This document shows, in pieces, positions 24,031 to 37,306 of a stretch of 64,000 nt of DNA (positions are counted from its first letter, which is position 1; the number at the start of each line of letters is the position of its first letter). The DNA comes from Nomia melanderi (Eukaryota; Arthropoda; Insecta; Hymenoptera; Halictidae), in the NCBI RefSeq assembly GCF_051020985.1, contig NW_027475138.1, positions 1,488,001 through 1,552,000 on the forward strand. Reading direction: 5' to 3'. The position numbers and the translations under genes are program-made. Below the pieces are notes generated by a model. That model had not been told where the DNA came from and ran no database searches. It worked only from the letters and a program-made list of their open reading frames with translations.

Positions 24031-26203
24031 AACGACCTCGGATCACCAGGGGCCGAGAAAACCACCGTCTCATGGGGCCGGGCACTCAGGGTCTGGGGAA
24101 AATCCAATATATATCTGGTGATATCTCGGGTGCTATTAGAGATAGCGTAATAAACCAAAGTGCATTGTCTGTAGGAGGCCCTGGCGCATGAATCTGTGCA
24201 GCGGGAACGACCTCGGACCACCAGGGTCCGAAAAAACCACAGTCTCATGGGGCCGGACTCTCACGGTCAGGGTAAAATCCAATATATATCTGGTGATATC
24301 TCGGGTGCTATTAGAGATAGCGCAATAAATCAAAGTGCATTGTCTGTAGGATGCCCTGGCGCATGAATCTGTGCAGCGGGAACGACCTCGGAACACCAGG
24401 GGCCGAGAAAACCACCGTCTCATGGGGCAGGACACTCAGGGTCAGTGAAAAATCCAATATATATCTGCTGATATCTCGGGTGCTGTTACAGATAGCGCAA
24501 TAAATCAAAGTGCATTGTCTGTAGGAGACCCTGGCGCATGAACCTGTCCAGTGGGAACGACCTCGGACCACCAGGGGCCGAGACAACAACCGTCTCATGG
24601 GGCCGGACACTCAGGGTCAGGGAAAAATCCAATATATATCTGGTGATATCTCGGGTTATATTACAGATAGCACAATAAATCAAAGTGCATTGTCTGTAGG
24701 AGGCCCTGGCGCATGAATCTGTGCAGAGGGAACGATTTCGGACCACCAGGTGCCGAGACAACAACCGTCTCATGGGGCCGGACACTCAGGGTCAGGGAAA
24801 AATCCAATATATATCTGGTGATATCTCGGGTTATATTACAGATAGAACAATAAATCAAAGTGCATTGTCTGTAGGAGGCCCTGGCGCATGAATCTGTGCA
24901 GAGGGAACGACCTCGGACCACCAGGGGCCGAGAAAACCACCGTCTCATGGCGCCGGACACTCAGGGTCAGGGGAAAATCCAATATATATCTGGTGATATC
25001 TCGGGTGCTATTACAGATAGCGCAATAAATCAAAGTGAATTATCTGCAGGAGGCCCTGGCGCATGAATCTGTGCAGCGGGAACGACCTCGGACCACCAGG
25101 GGCCGAGAAAACCACAGTCTCATGGAGCCCGACACTCAGGGTCAGGAGAAAATCCAATATATATCTGGTGATATCTCGGGTGCTATTACAGATAGCGCAA
25201 TAAACCAAAGTGCATTGTCTGCAGGAGGCCCTTGCGAATGAATCTGTTCAGCGGGAACGACCTCGGATCACCAGGGGCCGAGAAAACCACCGACACATGG
25301 GGCCGGACACTCAGGGTCGAGGAAAAATCCAATATATATCTGGTGATATCTCGGGTGCTATTAGAGATAGCGCGATAAATCAAAGTGAATTATCTGCAGG
25401 AGGCCCTGGCGCATGCATCTGTGCAGCGGGAACGACCTCGGACCACCAGGGGCCGAGAAAATCACCGTCTCATGGGGACGGGCTCTCAGGGTCTGGGGAA
25501 AATCCAATATGTATCTGCTGATATCTCGGGTGCTATAAGAGATAGCGTAACAAACCAAAGTGCACTGTCTGTAGGAGGCCCTGGCGCATGAATCTGTGCA
25601 GCGGGAACGACCTCGGACCACCAGGGGCCGAGAAAACCACCGTCTCATGGGGACGGACACTCAGGGTCTGGCGAAAATCCACTATATATCTGGTGATATC
25701 TCGGGTGCTATTAGAGATAGCGCAATAAACCAAAGTGAATTATCTGCAGGAGGCCCTGGCGCATGAATCTGCGCAGCGGGAACGACCTCGGACCACCAGG
25801 GGCCGAGAAAACCACAGTCTCATGGAGCCGGACACTCAGGGTCAGGGGAAAATCCAATATATATCTGGTGATATCTCGGGTGCTATTACAGATAGCGCAA
25901 TAAATCAAAGTGAATTATCTGCAGGAGGCCCTGGCGCATGAATCTGTGCAGCGGGAACGACCTCGGACCACCAGGGGCCGAGAAAACCACAGTCACATGG
26001 GGCCGGTCACTCAGGGTCAGGGGAAAATCCAATATATATCTGGTGATATCTCGGGTGCTATTAGATACAGCGCAATAAACCAAATTGAATTATCTGCAGG
26101 AGGCCCTGGCGCATGAATCTGGGCAGCGGGAACGACCTCGGACCACCAGGGGCCGAGAAAACCACAGTCTAGTGGGGCCGGACACTCAGGGTCAGGGGAA
26201 AAT

Positions 26204-26220
26204 CCAATATATATATCAGG
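26204..26220 (+). repeat. 177-bp monomer, TA insertion (lineage 1)
   Basis: Same lineage, 6,828 bp downstream of the copy at 19.4 kb. The surrounding monomers match over the same offset. Confidence 0.88.
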
Positions 26221-28654
26221 TGATATCTCGGGTGCTATTAGATACAGCGCAATAAACCAAAGTGTATTATCTGCAAGAGGCCCTGGCGCATGCATCTGTG
26301 CAGCGGGAACGACCTCGGACCACCAGGGGCCGAGAAAACTAAAGTCTCATGGGGCCGGACACTCAGGGTCTGGGGAAAATCCATTATATATCTGGTGATA
26401 TGTCGGGAGCTATTACAGATAGCGCAATAAATCAAAGTTCATTGTCTGGAGGAGGCCCTGGCGCATGAATCTGTGCAGCGGGAACGACCTCGGTCCACCA
26501 GGGGCCGAGAAAACCACCGTCTCATGGGGCCGGACACTCAGGGTCAGGGAAAAATCCATTATATATCTGGTGATATATCGGGTGCCATTAGAGATAGCAC
26601 GATAAATCAAAGTGCATTGTCTGCAGGAGGCCCTGACGCATGAATCTGTGCAGCGGGAACGACCTCGGACCACCAGGGGCCGAGAAAACCACAGTCTCAT
26701 GGGGCCGAGAACTCAGGGTCAGGCAAAAATCCAATATATATCTGGTGATATCTCGGGTGCTATTACACATAGCGCATTAAACCAACGCGCATTGTCTGTA
26801 GGAGGCCATGGCGCATGAATCTGTGCAGCGGGAACGACATCGGACCACCAGGGGCCGAGAAAACCACCGTCTCATGGGGCCGGATACTCAAGGTCAGGGG
26901 AAAATCCAATATATATGTGGTGATATCTCGGGTGCTATTACAGATAGCGCAATAAATCAAAGTGCATTGTCTGTAGGAGACCCTGGCTCATGAACCTGTC
27001 CAGCGGGAACGACCTCGGACCACCAGGGGCCGAGAAAACCACCGTCTCATGGGGCCGGACACTCTGGGTCAGCGAAAAATCCAATATATATCTGGTGATA
27101 TCTCGGGTGCTATTACAGATAGCGCAATAAATCAAAGTGCATTGTCTGTAGGAGGCCCTGGCGCATGAATCTGTGCAGCGGGAACGACCTCGGACCACCA
27201 GGGGCCGAGGAAACCACAGTCTCATGGGGCCGGACACTCAGGGTCAGGGAAAAATCCAATATATATCTGGTGATATCTTGGGTGCTATTAGATATAGCGC
27301 GATAAACCAAAGTGAATTATCTGCAGGAGGCCCTGGCGCATGAATCTGTGCAACGGGAACGACCTCGGACCACCAGGGGCCGAAAAATCCACAGTCTCAT
27401 GTGGCCGGACACTCAGGATCAGGGAAAAATCCAATATATATCTGGTGATATCTTGGGTGGTATTAGAGATAGCGTAATAAACCAAAGTGAATTATCTGCA
27501 GGAGGCCCTGGCGCAAGAATCTGTGCAGCGGGAACGACCTCGGACCACCAGGGGCCGAGACAACAACCGTCTCATGGGGCCGGACACTCAGGGTCAGGGA
27601 AAAATCCAATATATATCTGGTGATATCTCGGGTTATATTACAGATAGCACAATAAATCAAAGTGCATTGTCTGTAGGAGGCCCTGGCGCATGAATCTGTG
27701 CAGAGGGAACGATTTCGGACCACCAGGGGCCGAGACAACAACCGTCTCATGGGGCCGGACACTCAGGGTCAGGGAAAAATCCAATATATATCTGGTGATA
27801 TCTCGGGTTATATTACAGATAGCACAGTAAATCAAAGTGCATTGTCTGTAGGAGGCCCTGGCGCATGAATCTGTGCAGAGGGAACGACCTCGGACCACCA
27901 GGGGCCGAGAAAACCACCGTCTCATGGCGCCGGACACTCAGGGTCAGGGGAAAATCCAATATATATCTGGTGATATCTCGGGTGCTATTACAGATAGCGC
28001 AATAAATCAAAGTGAATTATCTGCAGGAGGCCCTGGCGCATGAATCTGTGCAGCGGGAACGACCTCGGACCACCAGGGGCCGAGAAAACCACAGTCTCAT
28101 GGAGCCGGACACTCAGGGTCAGGGGAAAATCCAATATATATCTGGTGATATCTCGGGTGCTATTACAGATAGCGCAATAAACCAAAGTGAATTATCTGCA
28201 GGAGGCCCTGGCGCATGAATCTGTGCAGCGGGAACGACCTCGGACCACCAGGGGCCGAGAAAACCACAGTCTCATGGAGCCGGACACTCAGGGTCAGGGG
28301 AAAATCCAATATATATCTGGTGATATCTCGGGTGCTATTACAGATAGCGCAATAAATCAAAGTGAATTATCTGCAGGAGGCCCTGGCGCATGAATCTGTG
28401 CAGCGGGAACGACCTCGGACCACCAGGGGCCGAGAAAACCACAGTCACATGGGGCCGGTCACTCAGAGTCAGGGGAAAATCCAATATATATCTGGTGATA
28501 TCTCGGGTGCTATTAGATACAGCGCAATAAACCTAATTGAATTATCTGCAGGAGGCCCTGGCGCATGAATCTGGGCAGCGGGAACGACCTCGGACCACCA
28601 GGGGCCGAGAAAACCACAGTCTAGTGGGGCCGGACACTCAGGGTCAGGGGAAAA

Positions 28655-28672
28655 TCCAATATATATATCAAG
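28655..28672 (+). repeat. 177-bp monomer, TA insertion (lineage 1)
   Basis: Same lineage with a private G-to-A change (TATATATATCAAGTG). It lies about 2,452 bp after the 26.2-kb copy. Confidence 0.88.
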
Positions 28673-29214
28673 TGATATCTCGGGTGCTATTAGATACAGC
28701 GCAATAAACCAAAGTGTATTATCTGCAAGAGGCCCTGGCGCATGCATCTGTGCAGCGGGAACGACCTCGGACCACCAGGGGCCGAGAAAACTAAAGTCTC
28801 ATGGGGCTGGACACTCAGGGTCAGGGAAAAATCCAATATATATCTGGTGATATCTCGGGTTATATTACAGATAGCACAATAAATCAAAGTGCATTGTCTG
28901 GACGAGGCCCTGGCGCATGAATCTGTGCAGCGGGAACGACCTCGGTCCACCAGGGGCCGAGAAAACCACCGTCTCATGGGGCTGGACCCTCAGGGTGAGG
29001 GTAATATCCAATATATATCTGGTGATATCTCGGGTGCTATTACAGATAGCGCAATAAATCAAAGTGCATTGTCTGTAGGAGGCCCTGGCGCATGAACCTG
29101 TGCAGCGGCAACGACCTCGGACCACCAGGGGCCGAGAAAACCACAGTCTCATGGGGCCGGACACTCTGGGTCAGGGGAAAATCCAATATATATCTGGTGA
29201 TATCTCGGGTGCTA

Positions 29215-30010
29215 TTACAGATAGCGCAATAAATCAAAGTGCATTGTCTGCAGGAGGCCCTTGCGAATGAATCTGTTCAGCGGGAACGACCTCGGATCAC
29301 CAGGGGCCGAGAAAACCACAGACACATGGGGCCGGACACTCAGGGTCGAGGAAAAATCCAATATATATCTGGTGATATCTCGGGTGCTATTAGAGATAGC
29401 GCGATAAATCAAAGTGAATTATCTGCAGGAGGCCCTGGCGCATGCATCTGTGCAGCGGGAACGACCTCGGACCACCAGGGGCCGAGAAAATCACCGTCTC
29501 ATGGGGACGGGCACTCAGGGTCTGGGGAAAATCCAATATGTATCTGCTGATATCTCGGGTGCTATTAGAGATAGCGTAACAAACCAAAGTGCATTGTCTG
29601 TAGGAGGCCCTGGCGCATGAATCTGTGCAGCGGGAACGACCTCTGACCACAAGAGGCCGAGAAAACCACCGTCTCATGGGGCCGGACACTCAGGGTCGAG
29701 GAAAAACCCAATATATATCTGGTGATATCTCGGGTGCTATTACAGATAGCGCGATAAATCAAAGTGCATTGTCTGTAGGAGGCACTGGCGAATGAGTCTG
29801 TGCAGCAGGAACGACCTCGAACCACCAGGGGCCGAGAAAATTACAGATATTCGGAATCCGTCACCCAAGGTCATGTGAAAATCCAGCATATATCTGGTGA
29901 TATTTCGGGTGCTATTATAGATAGCGCAATAAACCAAAGTGAATTATCTGCAGTAGGCCCTGGCGCATGCATCTGTGCAGCGGGAACGACCTCGGACAAC
30001 CAGGGGCCGA
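29215..30010 (+). repeat. marker block R, copy 4 (last monomer chimeric)
   Basis: Same series, 13,482 bp after copy 2. Near 30,010 the last monomer switches from the expected GACTCATGGGGCTGG to GACTCACGGGGCCGG, so this copy ends in a chimeric monomer. A further partial copy (first monomers only) lies at 25,186-25,560. Confidence 0.8.
29778..29952 (+). repeat. diverged D-type monomer, copy 5
   Basis: D monomer in marker block R copy 4, with the same core segment. Confidence 0.9.
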
Positions 30011-30827
30011 GAAAACCACCGACTCACGGGGCCGGACACTCAGGGTCAGGGGAAAATCCAATATATATCTGGTGATATCTCGGGTGCTATTAGAGATAGC
30101 GCAATAAACCAAAGTGCACTGTATGTAGGAGGCCCTGGCGCATGAGTCTGGGCAGCGGGAACGACCTCGGACCACCAGGGGCCGAAAAATCCACAGTCTC
30201 ATGGGGCCGGACACTCAGGATCAGGGAAAAATCCAATATATATCTGGTGATATCTTGGGTGGTATTAGAGATAGCGTAATAAACCAAAGTGAATTATCTG
30301 CAGGAGGCCCTGGCGCAAGAATCTGTGCAGCGGGAACGACCTCGGACCACCAGGGGCCGAGACAACAACCGTCTCATGGGGCCGGACACTCAGGGTCAGG
30401 GGAAAATCCAATATATATCTGGTGATATCTCGGGTGCTATTAGAGATAGCGCAATAAACCAAAGTGCACTGTATGTAGGAGGCCCTGGCGCATGAGTCTG
30501 GGCAGCGGGAACGACCTCGGACCACCAGGGGCCGAGAAAATCACCGTCTCATGGAGCCGGACACTCAGGGTCAGGGGAAAATCCCATATATATCTGGTGA
30601 TATCTCGGGTGCTATTACAGATAGCCCAACAAATCAAAGTGCATTGTCTGTAGGAGGCCCTGCCGCATGAATCTGTGCAGCGGGAACGACCGCGGACCAC
30701 CAGGGGCCGGGAAAACCACAGTCTAATGGGGCCGGACACTCAGGGTCAGGGGAAAATTCAATATATATCTGGTGATATCTCGGGTGCTATTAGAGATAGC
30801 GCAATAAATCAAAGTGCATTGTCTGTA

Positions 30828-31002
30828 GGAGGCACTGGCGAATGAATCTGTGCCGCAGGAACGACCTCGGACCACCAGTGGCCGAGAAAATTACAGATAT
30901 TCGGAATCCGTCACCCAAGGTCATGTAAAAATCCAGCATATATCTGGTGATATCTCGGGTGCTATTACAGATAGCGCAATAAACCAAAGTGCATTGTCTG
31001 TA
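30828..31002 (+). repeat. diverged D-type monomer, copy 6 (D' form)
   Basis: D monomer with a different set of private changes (GAATGAATCTGTGCCGC, CCACCAGTGGCC, CATGTAAAAATCC). This D' form is the one carried into the super-repeats. Confidence 0.88.
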
Positions 31003-31107
31003 GGAGGCCCTGGCGCATGAATCTGTGCAGCGGGAACGACCTCGCACCACCAGGGGCCGAGGAAACCACCGTCTCATGGGGCCGGACACTCAGGGTCATG
31101 GAAAAAT

Positions 31108-31124
31108 CCAGTATATATATCTGG
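31108..31124 (+). repeat. 177-bp monomer, TA insertion (lineage 2)
   Basis: CCAGTATATATATCTGG on a monomer marked GGGTCATGG. The background differs from lineage 1 (CTGG rather than CAGG, no CTAGTGGGG), so this is probably an independent slippage event in the TA run. Confidence 0.85.
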
Positions 31125-31879
31125 TGATATCTCGGGTGCTATTACAGATAGCGCAATAAATCAAAGTCCATTGTCTGTAGGAGGCCCTGGCGCATGAATC
31201 TGTGCAGCGGGAACGACCTCGGACAACCAGGGGCCGAGAAAACCGCAGTCTCACGGCTCCGGACACTCAGGGTCAGGGGAAAATCCAATATATATCTGGT
31301 GATATCTCGGGTGCTATTAGAGATAGCGCAATAAACCAAAGTGAATTATCTGCAGGAGGCCCTGGCGCATGAATCTGTGCAGCGGGAACGACCTCGGACC
31401 ACCAGGGGCCGAGAAAACCACCGACTCACGGGGCCGGACACTCAGGGTCAGGGGAAAATCCAATATATATCTGGTGATATCTCGGGTGCTATTAGAGATA
31501 GCGCAATAAACCAAAGTGCACTGTATGTAGGAGGCCCTGGCGCATGAATCTGGGCAGCGGGAACGACCTCGGACCACCAGGGGCCGAGAAAATCACCGTC
31601 TCATGGAGCCGGACACTCAGGGTCAGGGGAAAATCCCATATATATCTGGTGATATCTCGGGTGCTATTACAGATAGCCCAACAAATCAAAGTGCATTGTC
31701 TGTAGGAGGCCCTGCCGCATGAATCTGTGCAGCGGGAACGACCGCGGACCACCAGGGGCCGGGAAAACCACAGTCTAATGGGGCCGGACACTCAGGGTCA
31801 GGGGAAAATTCAATATATATCTGGTGATATCTCGGGTGCTATTAGAGATAGCGCAATAAATCAAAGTGCATTGTCTGTA

Positions 31880-32054
31880 GGAGGCACTGGCGAATGAATC
31901 TGTACCGCAGGAACGACCTCGGACCACCAGTGGCCGAGAAAATTACAGATATTCGGAATCCGTCACCCAAGGTCATGTAAAAATCCAGCATATATCTGGT
32001 GATATCTCGGGTGCTATTACAGATAGCGCAATAAACCAAAGTGCATTGTCTGTA
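31880..32054 (+). repeat. diverged D-type monomer, copy 7 (D' form)
   Basis: D' form, 1,052 bp after copy 6, with CTGTACCGC instead of CTGTGCCGC. Confidence 0.88.
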
Positions 32055-32158
32055 GGAGGCCCTGGCGCATGAATCTGTGCAGCGGGAACGACCTCGCACC
32101 ACCAGGGGCCGAGGAAACCACCGTCTCATGGGGCCGGACACTCAGGGTCATGGAAAAA

Positions 32159-32176
32159 TCCAATATATATATCTGG
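32159..32176 (+). repeat. 177-bp monomer, TA insertion (lineage 2)
   Basis: CCAATATATATATCTGG on a GGGTCATGG monomer, 1,052 bp after the previous lineage-2 copy. Confidence 0.85.
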
Positions 32177-34856
32177 TGATATCTCGGGTGCTATTACAGA
32201 TAGCGCAATAAATCAAAGTCCATTGTCTGTAGGAGGCCCTGGCGCATGAATCTGTGCAGCGGGAACGACCTCGGACCACCAGGGGCCGACAAAACCACCG
32301 TCTCATGGGGCCGGACATTCAGGTTCAGGGAAAAATCCAATATATATCTGGTGATATCTCGGGTGCTATTACAGATAGCGCAATAAATCAAAGTGCATTG
32401 TCTGTAGGAGGCCCTGGGGCATGAATTTGGCCAGCGGGATCGACCTCGGACCACCAGGGGCCGAGAAAACCACCGCCTCAGGGGGCCGGACACTCAGGGT
32501 CAGGGGAAAAGCCAATATATATCTGGTGATATCTCGGGTGCTATTAGAGATAGCGCAATAAACCAAATTGAATTATCTGCAGGAGGCCCTGGCGCATGCA
32601 TCTGTGCAGCGGGAACGACGTCGGACCACCAGGGGCCGAGAAAACAACCGTCTCATGGGGCCGGACACTGAGGGTCAGGGGAAAATCCAATATATATCTG
32701 GTGATATCTCGGGTACTATTACAGATAGCGCAATAAATCAAAGTCCATTGTCTGTAGGAGGCCCTGGCGCATGAATCTGTGCAGCGGGAACGACCTCGGA
32801 CCACCAGGGGCCGAGAAAACCGCAGTCTCACGGGGCCGGACACTCAGGGTCAGGGGAAAATCCAATACATATCTGGTGATATCTCGGGTGCTATTAGAGA
32901 TAGCGCAATAAACCATAGTGAATTATCTGCAGGAGGCCCTGGCGCATGAATCTGTGCATCGCGATCGACCTCGGACAAGCAGGTGCCGTGAAAACCACCG
33001 TCTCATGGGGCCGGACACTCAGGGTCATTGAAAAATCCAATATATATCTGGTGATATCTCGGGTGCTATTACAGATAGCGCAATGAATCAAACTGCATTG
33101 TCTGTAAGAGAGCCCGCCGCATGAATCTGTGCAGCCGGAACAACCTCGCACCACCAGGGGCCGAGAAAACCGCAGTCTCATGGGGCCGGACAGTCAGGGC
33201 CAGGGGAAAATCCAATATATATCTAGTGATATCTCGGGTGCTATTAGAGATAGCGCAATAAACCAAAGTGAATTATCTGAAAGAGGCCCTGGCGCATGAA
33301 TCTGTGCAGCGGGAACGACCTCGGACCACCAGGGGCCGAGACAACCACCGTCTCATGGGGCCGGACACTCAGGGTCAGGGAAAAATCCAATATATATCTG
33401 GTGGTATCTCGGGTGCTATTACAGATAGCGCCATAAATCAAAGTGCATTGTCTGTAAGCTGCCCTGGCGCATGAATCTGGGCAGCGGGAACGACCTCGGA
33501 CAACCAGGGCCCGAGAAAACCAGCGTCACATGGGGCCGGACACTCAGGGTCAGGGGAAAATCCAATATAAATCTGGTGATATCTCGGCTGCTATTACAGA
33601 TAGCGCAATAAATCAAAGTGGATTGTCTGCAGGAAGCCCTGGCGCATGATTCTGTGCAGCGGGAACGACCTGGGACCACCAGGGGCCGAGGAAATCACCG
33701 TCCCGTGGGGCCGGACACTCAGGGTCGGGGAAAAATCCAATATATATCTGGTGATATCTCGCGTGCTAGTAGAGATAGCGCAATAAACCAAAGTGCATTG
33801 TCTGCAGGAGGCCCTGGCGCATGAATCTGTGCGGCGGGAACGACCTCGGATCACCAGGGGCCGAGAAAACCACCGTCTCATGGGGCCGGACACTCAGGGT
33901 CAGGGAAAAATCCAATATATATTTGGTGATATCTTGGGTGCTATTACAGATAGCGCAATAAACCAAAGTGAATTATCTGCAGGAGGCCCTGGCGCATGCA
34001 TCTGTGCAGCGGGAACGACCTCAGACCACCAGGGGCCGAGAAAACCACCGTCTCATGGGGCCGGAAACTCAGGGTCAGGGAAAAATCCGATATATATCTG
34101 GTGATGTCTCGGGTGCTATTACAGATAGCCCAATAAATCAAAGTGCATTGTCTGTAAGCTGCCCTGGCGCATGAATATGGGCAGCGGGAACGACCTCGGA
34201 CCACCAGGGGCCGAGAAAACCACCGTCACATGGGGCCGGACACTCAGGGTCAGGGGAAAATCCAATATATATCTGGTGATATCTCGGGTACTATTACAGA
34301 TAGCGCAATAAATCAGAGTCCATTGTCTGTAGGAGGCCCTGGCGCATGAATCTGTGCAGCGGGAACGACCTCGGACCACCAGGGGCCGAGAAAACCGCAG
34401 TCTCACGGGGCCGGACACTCAGGGTCAGTGGAAAATCCAATACATATCTGGTGATATCTCGGGTGCTATTAGAGATAGCGCAATAAACCATAGTGAATTA
34501 TCTGCAGGAGGCCCTGGCGCATGAATCTGTGCATCGCGAACGACCTCGGTCCACTAGGGGCCGAGAAAAACACCGTCTCATGGGGCCGGACATTCAGTGT
34601 CAGGGAAAAATCCAATATATATCTGGTGATATCTCGGGTGCTATTACAGATAGCGCAATAAATCAAAGTGCTTTGTCTGTAGGAGGCCCTGGCGCATGAA
34701 TCTGGCAAGCGGGAACGACCTCGGACAACCAGGGGCCGAGAAAACCACCGTCCCATGGGGCCGGACACACAGGGTCAGGGGAAAAGCCAATAAATATCTG
34801 GTGATATCTCGGGTGCTATTAGAGATAGCGCAATAAACCAAAGTGAATTATGTGCA

Positions 34857-35031
34857 GGAGGCGCTGGCGCATAAATCTGTGCAGCGGGAACGACCTGGGA
34901 CCACCAGGGGCCGAGAAAACCACCGACACATGGGGCCGCACTCCCAAGGTCATGTAAAAACCCAGGATGTATCTGATGATATCTCGGGTGCTATTAGAGA
35001 TAGCGCAATAAACCAAAGTGAGTTATCTGCA
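34857..35031 (+). repeat. diverged E-type monomer, copy 1
   Basis: A second diverged class: GGAGGCGCTGGCGCATAAATC, then GGGGCCGCACTCCCAAGG, then TCATGTAAAAACCCAGGATG, then TATCTGATGATATC. The segment CCCAAGGTCATGT plus CCAG is shared with the D class, so D and E appear to share an ancestral 3' half. Confidence 0.88.
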
Positions 35032-35906
35032 GGAGGCCCTGGCGCATGCATCTGTGCAGGGGGAACTACCTCGGACCACCAGGGGTCGAGAAAACCACCG
35101 TCTCATGGGGCCGGACACTCAGGGTCAGGGAAAAGTCAAATATATATCTGGTGATATCTCGGGTGCTATTAGAGATAGCGCAATAAACCAAAGTGAATTA
35201 TCTGCAGGAGGCCCTGGCGCATGAATCTGTGCAGCGGGAACGACCTCGGACCACCAGGTGCCGAGACAACCACCGTCTCATGGGGCCGGACACTCAGGGT
35301 CGTGGGAAAATCCAATATATATATGGTGATATCTCGGGTGCTATTACAGATAGCGCAATAAATCGAAGTGCATTGTCTGTAGGAGGCCCTGGCGCATGAA
35401 TCTGTGCAGCGGGATCTACCTCGGACCACGAGGGACCGAGAAAACCATCGACACATGGGGCCGGACACTCAGAGTCAGGGGAAAATCCAATATAAATCTG
35501 GTGATATCTCGGGTACTATTACAGATAGCGCAATAAATCAAAGTGCATTGTCTGCAGGAGGCCCTGGCGCATAAATCTGTGCAGCGGGAACGACCTCGGA
35601 CCACCAGGGGCCGAGAAAACCACCGTCTCATGGAGTCCGACTGTCAGGGTCTGGGAAAAATCCAATATATATCTGGTGATATCTCGGGTGCTATTAGCGA
35701 TAGCTCAATAAATCAAAGTGAATTATCTGCAGGGGACCCTGTCGCATGAATCTGTGTAGCGGGAACGACCTCGGACCACCAGGGGCCGAGAAAACCACCG
35801 TCTCATGGGGCCGGACACTCAGGGTCGGGGAAAAATCCAATATATATCTGGTGATATCTCGGGTGCTATTAGAGATAGCGCAATAAACCAAAGTGAATTG
35901 TCTGCA

Positions 35907-36606
35907 GGAGGCCCTGGCGCATGAATCTGTGCAGCGGGAACGACCTCGGACCACCAGGGGCCGAGAAAACCGCAGTCTCATGGGGCCGGACACTCAGGGT
36001 CAGGGAAAAATCCAATATATATCTGGTGATATCTCGGGCGCTATTAGAGATAGCGCAATAAATCAAAGTGCATTGTCTGTAGGAGGCCCTGGCGCATGAA
36101 TCTGTGCAGCGGGAACGACCTCGGAACACCAGGGGCCGAGAAAACCACCGTCTCATGGGGCCGGACGCTCAGGGTCAGTGAAAAATCCAATATATATCTG
36201 GTGATATCTCGGGTGCTATTAGAGATAGTGCAATAAACCAAAGTGAATTATCTGCAGGAGGCCCTGGCGCATGAATCTGTGCAACGGGAACGACCTCGGA
36301 CCACCAGGGGCCGAGAAAACCACAGTCTCATGGGGCCGGATACTCAGGGTCAGGGGAAAATCCAATATAGATCTGGTGATATCTCGGGTGCTATTACAAA
36401 TAGCGCAATAAATCATAGTGCATTGTCTGTAGGAGGCCCTGGCGCATGAATCTGGCCAGCGGGAACCACCTCGGACCACCAGCGGCCGAGAAAACCACCA
36501 TCTCATGGGGCCGGACACTCAGGGTCGGGGAAAAATCCAATATATATCGGGTGATATCTCGGGTGCTATTAGAGATAGCGCAATAAACCAAAGTGAATTG
36601 TCTGCA
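35907..36606 (+). repeat. a-b/c-d-e four-monomer HOR unit
   Basis: A 700-bp derivative of the five-monomer unit. Its second monomer begins as type b (CCTCGGAACACC) and ends as type c (GGACGCTCAGGGTCAGTG). Types b and c are therefore fused into one chimeric monomer and one unit length is lost. The same form recurs at 37,482-38,181 and, in super-repeat copy 2, at 45,184-45,883 and 46,759-47,458. Confidence 0.88.
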
Positions 36607-36781
36607 GGAGGCCCTGGCGCATGAATCTGTGCAGCAGGAACGACCTCGGACCACCAGGGGCCGAGAAAACCGCAGTCTCATGGGGCCGGACACTCAGGGT
36701 CAGGGAAAAATCCAATATATATCTGGTGATATCTCGGGCGCTATTAGAGATAGCGCAATAAATCAAAGTGCATTGTCTGTA
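36607..36781 (+). repeat. HOR monomer type a
   Basis: Diagnostics: preceded by GTGAATTGTCTGCAGG, with GTGCAGCAGG (some copies GCAGCGGG), AAAACCGCAGTC, and CTCGGGCGCTATTAGAG. Confidence 0.85.
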
Positions 36782-36956
36782 GGAGGCCCTGGCGCATGAA
36801 TCTGTGCAGCGGGAACGACCTCGGAACACCAGGGGCCGAGAAAACCACCGTCTCATGGGGCAGGACACTCAGGGTCAGTGAAAAATCCAATATATATCTG
36901 GTGATATCTCGGGTGCTATGACAGATAGCGCAATAAATCAAAGTGCATTGTCTGTA
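36782..36956 (+). repeat. HOR monomer type b
   Basis: Diagnostics: CCTCGGAACACCAGG and CATGGGGCAGGACACTC followed by GTCAGTGAAAAATCC. This copy has the private GCTATGACAG in place of GCTATTACAG. Confidence 0.85.
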
Positions 36957-37131
36957 GGAGACGCTGGCGCATGAACCTGTTCAGCGGGAGCGTTCTCGGA
37001 CCACCAGGGGCCGAGAAAACGACCGTCTCATGGGGCCGGACGCTCAGGGTCAGTGAAAAATCCAATATATATCTGGTGATATCTCGGGTGCTATTAGAGA
37101 TAGCGCAATAAACCAAAGTGAATTATCTGCA
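36957..37131 (+). repeat. HOR monomer type c
   Basis: Diagnostics: GGAGACGCTGGCGC, GAACCTGTTCAGC, CGTTCTCGG, AAAACGACCGTC, and CCGGACGCTCAGG. Absent from the four-monomer units except as the 3' half of the b/c chimera. Confidence 0.85.
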
Positions 37132-37306
37132 GGAGGCCCTGGCGCATGAATCTGTGCAACGGGAACGACCTCGGACCACCAGGGGCCGAGAAAACCACAG
37201 TCTCATGGGGCCGGATACTCAGGGTCAGGGGAAAATCCAATATAGATCTGGTGATATCTCGGGTGCTATTACAGATAGCGCAATAAATCATAGTGCATTG
37301 TCTGTA
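37132..37306 (+). repeat. HOR monomer type d (BglII-bearing)
   Basis: Diagnostics: GTGCAACGGGAACG, GGCCGGATACTCAGG, and ATATAGATCTGG, which creates an AGATCT (BglII) site. That site makes d a useful physical marker of unit length. Copies lie about 525, 700 or 875 bp apart along 36.2-41.2 kb. Confidence 0.87.

Larger units (their letters stand above)
16791..30264 (+). repeat. patchwork of rearranged block copies
   Basis: About 77 monomers made largely of pieces already seen upstream but in altered combinations. Examples: 18,183-20,640 resembles 12,054-14,855 with monomers missing (offsets 6,129, then 5,779 and 5,954). 24,661-25,185 and 27,638-28,162 both copy 12,579-13,103. 25,711-26,400 repeats 18,883-19,580 at +6,828 bp. 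The repeated offset changes are whole monomers plus the known 1-2 bp indels, which fits repeated in-register unequal exchange. No non-satellite sequence occurs here. Confidence 0.72.
30395..32272 (+). repeat. 6-monomer (1,052-bp) tandem duplication
   Basis: 30,395-31,220 repeats at 31,447-32,272, an offset of 1,052 bp (6 x 175 + 2). Shared variants include GCACTGTATGTAGG, GGGGAAAATCCCATAT, AGCCCAACAAATC, CCTGCCGCATG, the D' monomer and the GGGTCATGG/TA-insertion monomer. The right member lies inside the first 9-10 kb super-repeat. Confidence 0.82.
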
